From Sulfurovaceae bacterium (GTDB lineage Bacteria > Campylobacterota > Campylobacteria > Campylobacterales > Sulfurovaceae), in NCBI GenBank assembly GCA_016744315.1, contig JADGER010000003.1:1-39555 (forward strand): a stretch of 39,555 nt of DNA, in the 5' to 3' direction. Shown in pieces: positions 30,853 through 39,555 of this stretch (position 1 is its first letter; each line of letters begins with the position of its first letter). The position numbers and the translations under genes were made by a program. Under the pieces are notes generated by a model. The model saw nothing but the letters and a program-made list of their open reading frames with translations. It had not been told where the DNA came from and ran no database searches.

Positions 30853-30882
30853 AAAATCTAATCACGCGTGTGATTAGATTTT
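30853..30882. repeat. Palindrome aaaatctaatcac-gcgt-gtgattagatttt overlapping the parA 3' end
   Basis: 13-bp perfect arms around a 4-nt centre, followed by a T run on the + strand. Candidate parS-like site and/or terminator. Confidence 0.75.
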
Positions 30883-31985
30883 TTCTGCTCCAATATTAAC
30901 TTTATTGCATACTTTAACATTGGCTCAAATAGACTCAATGATTCTTTCACTTTTACCTTATAATCAATAATAGATTGTTGCACTGATTGTGAAGAACGAA
31001 TGATTGATGGTGAATATTTGACAATAAAAAGAGAATTTTCATCAAGGTTTAACTTATCAAGAAGAATATCTACAATATCATCAAGAGCATCATTGGCATA
31101 GTTATGATGTTTAGAAAAAGCATTTACAAATATACCATCTATCTCTATTTTTTTACTAAGGTTTTTATTGAGTTCATTAATCTCTTGAATAGTCACCTCT
31201 AAGCCCTCCACAGAAAACTCATCAGCTTCAGAAACCAATAGCACTTTATCCGATGCAAAAAGACTCATCTCCAAAGATAAACCAGAGTAGGGTGGTGTAT
31301 CGATAATGATATAGTCATAATCTTCTTTTATATAGTTAAGAATTTTATCCAAGATAGTATCTGGTCTATTGCTCATTCGCATAAGCTCTAACATCTTTGC
31401 TAATTTTATCTCTGATGGCAAGATATCCAAACTATAACTTTCATTCTCAAAATTAGAAAAAGTAACTATTTTATCTTTGATATAGGATTTCTCTATATCA
31501 TTATTGAGTTTAAATTGTTCAAATATAGATAGTATTGAACGGTTTTTATAAGATACTTTTTTGAAATACCTACTACTTTGAGCTTGTGAATCCATATCTA
31601 CAATCAAGACTTTTTGACCCAACTTTGCCAAAGCTACAGCGATATTGATAGTATTAGTTGTCTTTCCTACACCACCTTTTTGATTGGTTACTGTAATCAC
31701 TTGACAACGATGTGATGCAAAAGATTTAAGTATCTCTTTATTTAGCTCTTTTTGTAAAAAAGCCTCTTTATAGCTAATATTATCATCCAAACTATATTTA
31801 TTGATGATATTTCTATAAGCATAATCAATTAATAGCTCTGTTGTATAGTACCTTTTCCTATGCTCTCCTCCTGTAGTCACACATGGGATAATCTGACTAT
31901 TGAGAAGTATCTTAACCTTTTTTTCATTAACATTAACAAATGAAGCTATTTCATTAGATGAGTTAAATATTCTTGCATCATACAT
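30858..31985 (-). CDS. parA: ParA-family partition ATPase with N-terminal helix-turn-helix domain
   Basis: Deviant Walker A QKGGVGKTTNTINIA, DMDSQAQSS, DYIIIDTPPYSG. The N-terminus IASFVNVNEKKVKILLNSQIIP...GEHRKRYYT looks like a MerR-type HTH. Confidence 0.93.
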   Translation of the reverse strand: MYDARIFNSSNEIASFVNVNEKKVKILLNSQIIPCVTTGGEHRKRYYTTELLIDYAYRNIINKYSLDDNISYKEAFLQKELNKEILKSFASHRCQVITVTNQKGGVGKTTNTINIAVALAKLGQKVLIVDMDSQAQSSRYFKKVSYKNRSILSIFEQFKLNNDIEKSYIKDKIVTFSNFENESYSLDILPSEIKLAKMLELMRMSNRPDTILDKILNYIKEDYDYIIIDTPPYSGLSLEMSLFASDKVLLVSEADEFSVEGLEVTIQEINELNKNLSKKIEIDGIFVNAFSKHHNYANDALDDIVDILLDKLNLDENSLFIVKYSPSIIRSSQSVQQSIIDYKVKVKESLSLFEPMLKYAIKLILEQKKSNHTRD

Positions 31986-32251
31986 TTTAGCCCTTATTTT
32001 TATAACTTCTTCTATTTGAAGAAATTATGTTATTAGTAGAATTATATTTCATAAAATATTAATATATCTTTAAAATAGAAAAATACTAATATGAAAACTC
32101 CAAAATATAGTTATCTGAATTTGAAAAAGAGGCATTTTTAGAGATACCTACTCTATCTGCAGAGCTATTGAGTAGTTACAAATCTTTTTATTTTGTATAT
32201 TCTAATGCCTTTTTATAGTTACTCTTCTGTATAATAAAAGTTGTTTTTAAA

Positions 32252-32312
32252 TTATAACTAAAAAAAGCAATCAAAAAAGTTTAAAATAGCTCTTTTTTGG
32301 TTATAGTTAGAA
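32252..32312. promoter_or_regulatory. Imperfect inverted repeat upstream of the first DUF697-like gene
   Basis: aattataactaaaaaaagc is nearly the reverse complement of gctcttttttggttatagtt. It lies just upstream of the RBS/ATG at 32339. Confidence 0.4.
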
Positions 32313-32338
32313 AAATATAAAATGAAAGTGAGGGAATT

Positions 32339-32893
32339 ATGATTATAAAAGATGAAAAAAGTGACGAAACTGTGGGTATTGAAAGTGAATCAGCTTCAAT
32401 AGAAAATGAAGAAATTGTGGATACTAAAAAGAGAGGTTTAGAGGCTTCTGCGATTATTAAAAATCACATGATGGCTTCGATGGGCTTTGGGGCTGTTCCT
32501 ATTCCTGTGGTGGATTTGATTGGTTTAACGGGAACTCAATTGAACATGCTTCGTAAATTATCTGCCCTTTATGGTCATACTTTTTCTGAAGAGTTAGCTA
32601 AAAAAGCGATTGCTTCTCTATTGGGTGCTGGATTAACTTTACCTATTGCTATGGGTCTGTCAAGTTTGGTTAAGATGATTCCTCTTATGGGTCAAACGGC
32701 TGGTATTGTCTCTTTGGTTACTACTGGGGCTGCTTCTACTTATGCCATTGGTAAAGTTTTTGTAAAACATTTTGAATCAGGTGGAGACTTCTTATCCTTC
32801 TCTTCTAAAAAATCTAAAAAAGAGTTTGAAGAAGAACTTGACAAAGGTAAAAATGAAGCTGCTAATTTAGATAAAAATAGTAAAGTAGCGTAA
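32339..32893 (+). CDS. DUF697/YcjF-like membrane-associated protein, copy 1
   Basis: GFGAVPIPVVDLIGLTGTQLNMLRKLSALYGHTFSEELAKKAIASLLGAGLTLPIAMG resembles the DUF697 'PIPGxD...Q..mi..la.lYG' pattern. Confidence 0.65.
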   Translation: MIIKDEKSDETVGIESESASIENEEIVDTKKRGLEASAIIKNHMMASMGFGAVPIPVVDLIGLTGTQLNMLRKLSALYGHTFSEELAKKAIASLLGAGLTLPIAMGLSSLVKMIPLMGQTAGIVSLVTTGAASTYAIGKVFVKHFESGGDFLSFSSKKSKKEFEEELDKGKNEAANLDKNSKVA

Positions 32894-32947
32894 CTTATAT
32901 AACTAAAGCTACGCACTTTAAAATAGCTAACCCTTTAAAACGATATA

Positions 32948-32993
32948 AAAATATAGCATATTTAGGGGTTAGCACCAAAATATGCTATATTTT
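32948..32993. terminator. Strong stem-loop (16-bp perfect stem, 14-nt loop) between the two DUF697-like genes
   Basis: aaaatatagcatattt (32948-32963) pairs with aaatatgctatatttt (32978-32993). Confidence 0.55.
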
Positions 32994-33207
32994 CGATGAT
33001 AAACTCTCAAAAATTAGAGAACTTTTGAATTGAAATAGAGAAAAAACTCCTCCCCAAATAATCAAACTTCACCCAAGCAGATCTATCTCATAACCTGAGT
33101 TAGAGAAAAAACTCCTTTCTTTACTAAAGAAGAATAGAAAAGTGGCAATGAATGAAGAAGATAAAAATAATGGAAAATATGTTAATATTGCAAATAAAGG
33201 AAACAAT

Positions 33208-33753
33208 ATGAAAAAAGAGACTGAAAGTGATACAACTGTGAAAGCTGAAAGTAAAGAAACTTCAACTAAGAATGAAGAAGTAATTGATGCAAAAAAAAGA
33301 GAAGCAGAGGCTTCTTCTATTATTAAGACTCATATGATGGTTTCTATTGGATTTGGGGCTGTTCCTATTCCTGTAGTGGATTTGATTGGTCTAACGGGAA
33401 CTCAATTGAACATGCTCCGTAAATTATCTGCCCTTTATGGTCATACTTTTTCTGAAGAGTTGGCTAAAAAAGCGATTGCTTCTCTATTGGGTGCTGGATT
33501 AACCTTACCTATTGCAATGGGTCTATCAAGTTTAGTCAAAATGGTTCCAATAATTGGTCAAACAGCGGGTATTGTCTCTTTAGCCACTACGGGTGCTGCT
33601 TCTACTTATGCTATGGGTAGAGTTTTTATTAAACATTTTGAATCTGGTGGTGATTTCTTAAGCTTCTCTTCTAAAAAAGCCAAAGATGAATTTGAGGAAG
33701 AACTTCAAAATGGTAAAAATGAAGCTGCTGATTTAAATACTAAAGTTGCTTAG
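33208..33753 (+). CDS. DUF697/YcjF-like membrane-associated protein, copy 2
   Basis: Near-identical core to copy 1. The listed ORF opens at 33142, but ATG at 33208 (MKKETES...) has an AAAGGA RBS and aligns better with copy 1. Confidence 0.65.
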   Translation: MKKETESDTTVKAESKETSTKNEEVIDAKKREAEASSIIKTHMMVSIGFGAVPIPVVDLIGLTGTQLNMLRKLSALYGHTFSEELAKKAIASLLGAGLTLPIAMGLSSLVKMVPIIGQTAGIVSLATTGAASTYAMGRVFIKHFESGGDFLSFSSKKAKDEFEEELQNGKNEAADLNTKVA

Positions 33754-35393
33754 TGTTTGATGATTTAAAAGACTTTTTAAAAAGAGAAGGTGACTTCTCT
33801 TTTTGGCAAAATGTCATTTTTATGGGAGTAGTCACAGGAATTGCTAATGCTGGACTTTTAGCTGTTGTTAATAGTGCAGCTAAAGCCGTTGAGAATAATG
33901 GGTTAAACTATAGACTTTTTGCTATTTATATTGTAATTTTTTCAATTCTTTATTTGAGTAAACGATACTCTTTAATTAATGCTTCTCAAGAAGTAGAAAG
34001 AATAATAAAGAATGTTCGAGAGAGAATATCTAAAAAAGTTATACAGAGTGAACTTGTGACTATGGAAAAAATAGACTCTTCATCTATTTTTACACGACTT
34101 ACTAAAGATACATCAGTGATGTCACAATCTTCTTTTCAAATAACTAGTGCTGCTCAGAACATAATTATGCTCTTCTTTGCACTGATTTATATTGTAATTC
34201 TCTCTCCAGTCTCATTTTTTGTTATTCTTTTTGCTACGATTGTTATCGTGAGTATGTTTTTTTCTTTTACTAAAATAATGGATGAAGAGTTAACTAAAAT
34301 AGATAAGATTGAGGAAGGATTTATTAGTTCATTGAGTTCCATTGTGCATGGATTTAAAGAGTTAAAGATGAATTCAAAAAAAAGAGAAGACATCAACGAT
34401 GAACATAATATTCTTTTAACCCAATTTACTGATGCTAAAATTAAAAATAGTGCTCGGATAGTAACCGCTATTCTATATGGAGATATATTTGTATATACTT
34501 TATTAGGTTCTATAGTTTTTGTAGTGCCTCATCTAATCTACCAAGATAGTTCTACTGTTATTCAAGTAACAGCTATCACACTTTTTATTGTTGGACCATT
34601 TGAGGCAGTAATCAATGTAACTCCCCTAGTATCTAGAATTAATGTAGCCATTAATAATATGTATGACTTGGAGAGAAGTATAGATAGAGAAAGTAAAAAA
34701 ACTGTTATACTCGATAAGGATCTTGAGGTTATTGAGAACTTTAAGAACATTCAGCTTAAAAATGCAGAGTTTTATTATACAGATGAAGAGGGAAGTAAAC
34801 TCTTTGGAGTAGGACCCATTAATCTGAATATTAAACAAGGAGAGACCATTTTTATTGTGGGAGGAAATGGTAGTGGAAAATCTACCATTGTCAAAATGTT
34901 ATTGGGACTCTATTCTCCTAAACAAGGATCTATTTTTGTTAACAATGAGTTAATTGATGAATATAATCAACAATCATACAGAGATTTTTTTGCTATCATT
35001 TTAACAGATTTTCATCTTTTTGATAGATTCTATGGTTTAAAAGGGGTAGATAGAAAAGCTGTTAATAGATTGTTGATTGAGATGCAACTGCAAGAGAAAA
35101 CTAAATTTATAAATGGTAAATTTACCAATATTAAGCTGTCTACTGGTCAGAAAAAAAGAGTGGCTCTTATTTTATCAATTTTAGAAGATAAAGAAATTTA
35201 TGTTTTTGATGAATGGGCAGCTGATCAAGATCCTGAATTTAGAAAATATTTTTATACGAAAATATTGAAAAGATTAAAAGAGAATGGAAAAACAGTTATT
35301 GCTGTAACGCATGATGATGCTTACTTTGATGTAGCAGACAGAGTATTTAAAATGGATTATGGTAAAATGCTTCCATATAAAAAGGAAAATTAG
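33753..35393 (+). CDS. ABC transporter, TM domain fused to ATPase, resembling cyclic-peptide exporters (SyrD/PvdE type)
   Basis: Six-TM-like N-terminal half, Walker A GGNGSGKST, signature LSTGQKKR, Walker B IYVFDEWAADQDPEFR (the DEWAADQDP form is characteristic of the SyrD/PvdE-like exporter group). Confidence 0.85.
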   Translation: MFDDLKDFLKREGDFSFWQNVIFMGVVTGIANAGLLAVVNSAAKAVENNGLNYRLFAIYIVIFSILYLSKRYSLINASQEVERIIKNVRERISKKVIQSELVTMEKIDSSSIFTRLTKDTSVMSQSSFQITSAAQNIIMLFFALIYIVILSPVSFFVILFATIVIVSMFFSFTKIMDEELTKIDKIEEGFISSLSSIVHGFKELKMNSKKREDINDEHNILLTQFTDAKIKNSARIVTAILYGDIFVYTLLGSIVFVVPHLIYQDSSTVIQVTAITLFIVGPFEAVINVTPLVSRINVAINNMYDLERSIDRESKKTVILDKDLEVIENFKNIQLKNAEFYYTDEEGSKLFGVGPINLNIKQGETIFIVGGNGSGKSTIVKMLLGLYSPKQGSIFVNNELIDEYNQQSYRDFFAIILTDFHLFDRFYGLKGVDRKAVNRLLIEMQLQEKTKFINGKFTNIKLSTGQKKRVALILSILEDKEIYVFDEWAADQDPEFRKYFYTKILKRLKENGKTVIAVTHDDAYFDVADRVFKMDYGKMLPYKKEN

Positions 35394-35394
35394 A

Positions 35395-36240
35395 ATGAGA
35401 TGGACATACCCTTTTTTATTATTATTAATAATGTTATTAGCACTTTTGGTTTTTTGGAAAAATATTGTAGTAACTATTAATGCAGGGGAAGGTGGAGTAT
35501 TATTTAAACGATGGGGTGGAACTGTAGTTGATAAAACTTATGAAGAAGGTCTTTACACCATTTTTCCTTGGGATATTTTAACCCCTTATAATTTAAGAGC
35601 GCAGCAAGAGAAACATGAGTTTGATGTTTTATCAAAGCAAGGCTTAACAATTCATTTGAAAATATCGATTCGTTTTCATCCAGATAAAGAGATGATAGGA
35701 ATATTGCATAAAAATATTGGTCCAGAATATTTAGAGTCAGTTGTTATTCCAGAGATAGAATCTGTAATTAGACGCTACTTTGGACAATTTAATGATGATG
35801 AACTCTATACCTCTAAAAAAGCTATCTTAGAGACTATATTAAATGATTCAACCAAACAGCTATCGGATAAGTTTATTATTTTAGAAGATCTTATTATCAG
35901 AAAGATGGAGTTTCCTTCAGCAATACAAGAGTCAATTCAAAACAAAATAACACAGTATCATAAATTTAAAGCGTATGAGTATAAAGTAGAACGAGAGCGA
36001 TTAGAGGCTAAAAGAAAAATAATAGAAGCAGAAGGTATTAGTCAATATAAAAATTTAATTTCTAAAAATATTACTCAAGAGTATTTACAGTGGGCAGGAA
36101 TTCAAGCTACCTTAGAACTTGCTAAATCTAACAATGCTAAAGTTGTGGTAATAGGCTCTTCAAAAGATGGCTTGCCGATTATTTTGAACAGTGATAGTCA
36201 GAGTGTTCCTTTAAAAAATAAAAATGAGAAGAGTCAATAG
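35395..36240 (+). CDS. SPFH/prohibitin (band 7)-like membrane protein
   Basis: N-terminal TM, then INAGEGGVLFKRWGGTVVDKTYEEGLYTIFPWD, RFHPDKEMIGILHKNIGPEYLESVVIPEIESVIRRYFGQF, and an A/E-rich C-terminal helix. ATG at 35395 directly follows the ABC transporter stop. Confidence 0.85.
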   Translation: MRWTYPFLLLLIMLLALLVFWKNIVVTINAGEGGVLFKRWGGTVVDKTYEEGLYTIFPWDILTPYNLRAQQEKHEFDVLSKQGLTIHLKISIRFHPDKEMIGILHKNIGPEYLESVVIPEIESVIRRYFGQFNDDELYTSKKAILETILNDSTKQLSDKFIILEDLIIRKMEFPSAIQESIQNKITQYHKFKAYEYKVERERLEAKRKIIEAEGISQYKNLISKNITQEYLQWAGIQATLELAKSNNAKVVVIGSSKDGLPIILNSDSQSVPLKNKNEKSQ

Positions 36241-36246
36241 TTAATA

Positions 36247-37467
36247 ATGGAAGAAAATACAAGAAAACAGAATCATTACTTCAGGAATACTTTTCTTTTT
36301 ATACCGTTCGTTCTGCTTGCACTTTTTATAAGTGATAGATTCCTTTTACAATCAGTAGATATGACTTTATTAAAAAAACAACGAAGTGAGTATCTTAGTA
36401 ATTTAGACAAAGACTCTCCTATTGAAATTGGTGTTGTTTGGCCTCTCTTTTTAGAAGAGGGAGATAATTATTTTAAAGAAGGTGTTCTATTTGCACTCAA
36501 AACCTTAAATAAAGATAAACTTTTAGGTAGAAAAATAGAAGCTATTTTCAGAGATGATGAAGGGGAAATAGAGAAGGCTAAAGTAATTGCCAGTGAGTTT
36601 GCAACGAATAAGAATATTGTGGCTGTCATTGCCCATGATGACATAACTTTAGCTATTCCTGCATCTATTACTTATGAATACAGTGGTATTATAATGATTT
36701 CTCCAGCTGTCTCTTCTCCTAACTTTACAAAAATTAACTTTGATTATATTTTCAGAAATACTCCTTCTGATATTATAATTGGTCAAGAGTTAGCAGTTAT
36801 GGCTAAGCGTTTAAATTTTAAAAAGATTGCAGTTGTTAATTCAAGAGAAACCTATGCTGAATCATTAAGTGAAGTTTTTATAGCACAATCCTTAAAAAGT
36901 AATTTAGATGTCATTTATAATAAGAAGTATAATAAAGGAGAAGCTGAGTTTTTAAAGATATTAAATACTTTATCTCCTCGTAGTAATTATTCCATCGATT
37001 ATGATGCAATATTTGTAGCAGGAAATGCAAAAGATGTTTCTCGGTTAATTAGTAAAGCCAGAGAAAAAGGTATTTATGCACCTTTTATAACAGGAGACTT
37101 ATTGGACTCTCCAGAACTCTTAAAGATTGGTAAAGATGCAGAGAATACTATTGTTGCAACTATCTATAACTCAGAACTAATTAGTGAAGAGCTACAAGAC
37201 TTTAAAATTAAATTTAAAAAAGAGTATAACATTCTTCCAGATACTTGGGCTATTCAAGGGTATGATGCAATGATGCTTTTAGCTGAAGCTATTAAAAATG
37301 CTCAATCATTAAATCCATCTCTAATTGCGAGTCAACTTAAATATATGAATAACTTTAAGAGTATTACAGGAACATACTCTTTAACCCCAAAGGGAGACAC
37401 CTTAAATAAAAAAGTCTATTTTAAAGTTGTTAAAAATAAAAAATTTGAATATATAAATATTGAATAA
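36247..37467 (+). CDS. Peripla_BP_6-type (branched-chain amino acid/amide) substrate-binding protein with N-terminal anchor
   Basis: EIGVVWPLFLEEGDNYFKEGVLFALKTLNKDKLLGRKIEAIFRDDEGEIEKAKVIASEF...IMISPAVSSPNFT...FRNTPSD...WAIQGYDAMMLLAEAI. Confidence 0.85.
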   Translation: MEENTRKQNHYFRNTFLFIPFVLLALFISDRFLLQSVDMTLLKKQRSEYLSNLDKDSPIEIGVVWPLFLEEGDNYFKEGVLFALKTLNKDKLLGRKIEAIFRDDEGEIEKAKVIASEFATNKNIVAVIAHDDITLAIPASITYEYSGIIMISPAVSSPNFTKINFDYIFRNTPSDIIIGQELAVMAKRLNFKKIAVVNSRETYAESLSEVFIAQSLKSNLDVIYNKKYNKGEAEFLKILNTLSPRSNYSIDYDAIFVAGNAKDVSRLISKAREKGIYAPFITGDLLDSPELLKIGKDAENTIVATIYNSELISEELQDFKIKFKKEYNILPDTWAIQGYDAMMLLAEAIKNAQSLNPSLIASQLKYMNNFKSITGTYSLTPKGDTLNKKVYFKVVKNKKFEYINIE

Positions 37468-37476
37468 GGAATCTTT

Positions 37477-39555
37477 ATGCTAAAAAAATTACTATTATTT
37501 TCTCTCTTTTCTTTCTCTCTTTTTGCAACAGAAGTGACTCTCTATTCTGAATGTGATGATGAACCTTACTCTTATTGTGAAGAGAATGAAGTAAAAGGGA
37601 TTAATGTAGCAATATATAAAGCTATTTTTTCAAAAATTACTGAATACTCTTTAAATATAAAAGGAATTTCATGGAGTGATGGACTTGAAAAGATGAAGAG
37701 TAAAAAGATAAAAACATTAGGTTCTATGGTCTACAGTCCCAAAAAGCGACCTTTTGTTACAGAATATACTAACCCTTTTATTCACAAAAACCAAGCTTTA
37801 TTTTGTTACGAAACACCTAATCATCCAAAAATAAAATGGCCCGAAGATTTCTATAATTTAAAAATAGCAACGATTAAAGGCTTCTCAAAAGATAAAAAAT
37901 TAACTGAGGCTGTAGCACAAGCTCTAATTCAAGATTTTGAATCAAATTCAACTCAAGGATTAACGAATTTAATTGAAAAAAAAGTAGATTGTTATATAGC
38001 AGATGAAATAGCCACTAAAGGAAAATTAGCTCAATATATTTATAAGAATAGAAAGAATAATGATTCCTTAAAAGTATTAAAAAGTATTAAAAAAATAGTT
38101 TCATTTAAAGGCTCAGGACGACATATTGGTTTTTCAGCTGCACCTTTTTTATTAAAAACAGATTTAATAAAAAAGATTAATATTGCCATTAAAATAATGG
38201 GAAACTCTAAAGAGATAGAAAATATTGTAAATCAAACTTTAGATAGTTATCTTAATCCTCAAAAAAAACAAGTTATTAGAGCATCAATCTATAATTGGGG
38301 AGATTATGTCTCTGACAGAATCCCTTCTTATGGTCTAATAGCTGAAATGGTAGAAAAATCTTTTGAAAATCAAAATATTGAAATTAAATATAATTTTGTA
38401 CAATCAAACTATGCTTCCTTACTAGCAAAGTGGGGTAGAAGTTGTGTTACTCTACCTTGGGTAGAAACAGAAGAGAACGCTCAATATTTTTATTTTTCTA
38501 AATCAATTAAACCTTCTAGTACATATCTATTCTATAAAAAATCTTCGTTTCCAAATGGATTAAAATATAATAAGTTCTCAGATTTAAAAGAGTATAGAAT
38601 AGGTGGAATTAATGGATATTTTTATGAAAAAAAGTTTGAAGATGCTAATTATAATTATACTTCTTTTAAAAATCTAAAAGAAGCTATTCAGGCACTTATA
38701 TTTAATGAGATTGATATTATTCCCTCATCTAAAGATATTTTTCTTAGTGATATTAAAAAGTTCTTTCCTAATGAGAGAGAACTCTTGTCTTTTCATAAAA
38801 AAAGCTTTGTTGATATAAGTATAAGAGCTCTTTTCTCTAAACGATGTGATAATTCAGAATCATTAAGGGATTCCTTTAATCTAGGTCTTGAGAATATTAA
38901 AAAAGATGGAACATTTAAAAGTATATTAGATAAATATAGTATGAACCTAGAAGAATTCTATGGCTTTATGGGAGATGAAGTTGATTCAGATAATGATGGT
39001 GTCTTTAATGAATATGATGAGTGTCCCTATACAAAAGAGGGTGTAAAAGTTGATAAGACTGGCTGTAACCTTATTGAGCCTTATACTATGGATATACTTT
39101 ATACTAAAAATAAATTGGATTTCAAAGGTTATATTCCATCTAAAAAAGAATACAAAGATTTTATCTCAAAAATAAAGAATTTATATCCTAATTTAAATAT
39201 TATTGAAGAGCTAAAAATTGAAAATGGGAAAATTAAAAACTGGACAAAATTCATAGAATATATAATAAGCCCATTAAACAAGTTAGAGACAGCATCTTTA
39301 AAAGTTGTGGATAAGAATGTTACATTACTAGGAACAGTCAAAAGTACTGAAGGTAAAGAACTTACGATAGATATTAGTGAGACTTTATCAACTATAGAGG
39401 CTCAAAGTTGGGCAGAGTTTATAAATAATATAATAAGCCCATTAAATAAGCTAGAGACAGCATCTTTAAAAGTTGTGGATAAGAATGTTACATTACTAGG
39501 AACAGTCAAGAATACTGAAGGTAAAGAACTTAAGATAGATATTAGTGAGACTTTA
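37477..39555 (+). CDS. Partial secreted/periplasmic protein: two SBP_bac_3-like domains, TSP3-type linker, tandem repeat domains; runs off the window
   Basis: ATG at 37477 after AAGGA; signal peptide MLKKLLLFSLFSFSLFA; open to 39555 with no stop seen, absent from the supplied ORF list because it is incomplete. TSP3 motif DSDNDGVFNEYDECPYTKEGVKVDKTGC. Confidence 0.85.
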   Translation, partial: MLKKLLLFSLFSFSLFATEVTLYSECDDEPYSYCEENEVKGINVAIYKAIFSKITEYSLNIKGISWSDGLEKMKSKKIKTLGSMVYSPKKRPFVTEYTNPFIHKNQALFCYETPNHPKIKWPEDFYNLKIATIKGFSKDKKLTEAVAQALIQDFESNSTQGLTNLIEKKVDCYIADEIATKGKLAQYIYKNRKNNDSLKVLKSIKKIVSFKGSGRHIGFSAAPFLLKTDLIKKINIAIKIMGNSKEIENIVNQTLDSYLNPQKKQVIRASIYNWGDYVSDRIPSYGLIAEMVEKSFENQNIEIKYNFVQSNYASLLAKWGRSCVTLPWVETEENAQYFYFSKSIKPSSTYLFYKKSSFPNGLKYNKFSDLKEYRIGGINGYFYEKKFEDANYNYTSFKNLKEAIQALIFNEIDIIPSSKDIFLSDIKKFFPNERELLSFHKKSFVDISIRALFSKRCDNSESLRDSFNLGLENIKKDGTFKSILDKYSMNLEEFYGFMGDEVDSDNDGVFNEYDECPYTKEGVKVDKTGCNLIEPYTMDILYTKNKLDFKGYIPSKKEYKDFISKIKNLYPNLNIIEELKIENGKIKNWTKFIEYIISPLNKLETASLKVVDKNVTLLGTVKSTEGKELTIDISETLSTIEAQSWAEFINNIISPLNKLETASLKVVDKNVTLLGTVKNTEGKELKIDISETL
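39263..39555 (+). repeat. Tandem coding repeat, 168-bp (56-aa) period, continuing past the window
   Basis: taataagcccattaaa...agagacagcatctttaaaagttgtggataagaatgttacattactaggaacagtcaa starts at 39263 and again at 39431 with few differences. Confidence 0.9.

Noticed and set aside
30789-30882. Reading the two palindromes as canonical chromosomal parS
   Set aside because: The sequence does not match TGTTTCACGTGAAACA; only a plasmid-specific site is plausible.
32090-32220. Possible gene remnant in the parA/DUF697 intergenic region (FEKEAFLEIPTLSAELLSSYKSFYFVYSNAF)
   Set aside because: Short open stretch with no start, RBS or recognisable family.
34187-34838. Three minus-strand ORFs within the ABC transporter gene
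   Set aside because: Antisense to a well-supported CDS; hydrophobic content is expected from the complement of TM codons.
39129-39341. Minus-strand 70-aa ORF near the right edge
   Set aside because: Antisense to the open SBP/TSP3/repeat gene and arises from the repeat sequence.
1-39555. tRNA or rRNA genes
   Set aside because: No recognisable tRNA cloverleaf or rRNA sequence was noticed, though weak structures cannot be excluded by eye.

Overview
Low-GC plasmid-like segment, probably from Campylobacterota (inferred from gene content, not proven). From left to right it contains: (1) a ColE1/MbeA-type relaxase gene that appears 5'-truncated, with two mobB/mobD-like genes nested in another frame; (2) a Rep_3-type initiator on the minus strand whose N-terminal domain appears replaced by a short element with 17-bp perfect inverted repeats; (3) a ~26 kb minus-strand nonribosomal peptide cluster made of a DUF98/chorismate-lyase-like gene, a 6226-aa NRPS (acyl/aryl-AMP ligase + ACP loading module, five C-A-PCP modules, terminal epimerase) and a 2297-aa NRPS (two C-A-PCP modules + thioesterase); (4) an IS200/IS605 TnpA remnant; (5) parB and parA separated by two palindromes that share a GCGTG centre; (6) a plus-strand run of two near-duplicate DUF697-like proteins, a cyclic-peptide-type ABC exporter, an SPFH/prohibitin-like protein, a Peripla_BP_6-type binding protein and a partial protein fusing two SBP_bac_3-like domains to TSP3 and tandem 168-bp repeats. 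By-eye Stachelhaus codes suggest starter-X1-X2-X3-Gly-D-Ala-Ser-Gly. The starter may be 4-hydroxybenzoate. The best candidate for an undescribed system is the NRPS cassette on a plasmid backbone together with the divergent export/sensing operon. All homology statements come from recognised motifs and memory; no database search was run.
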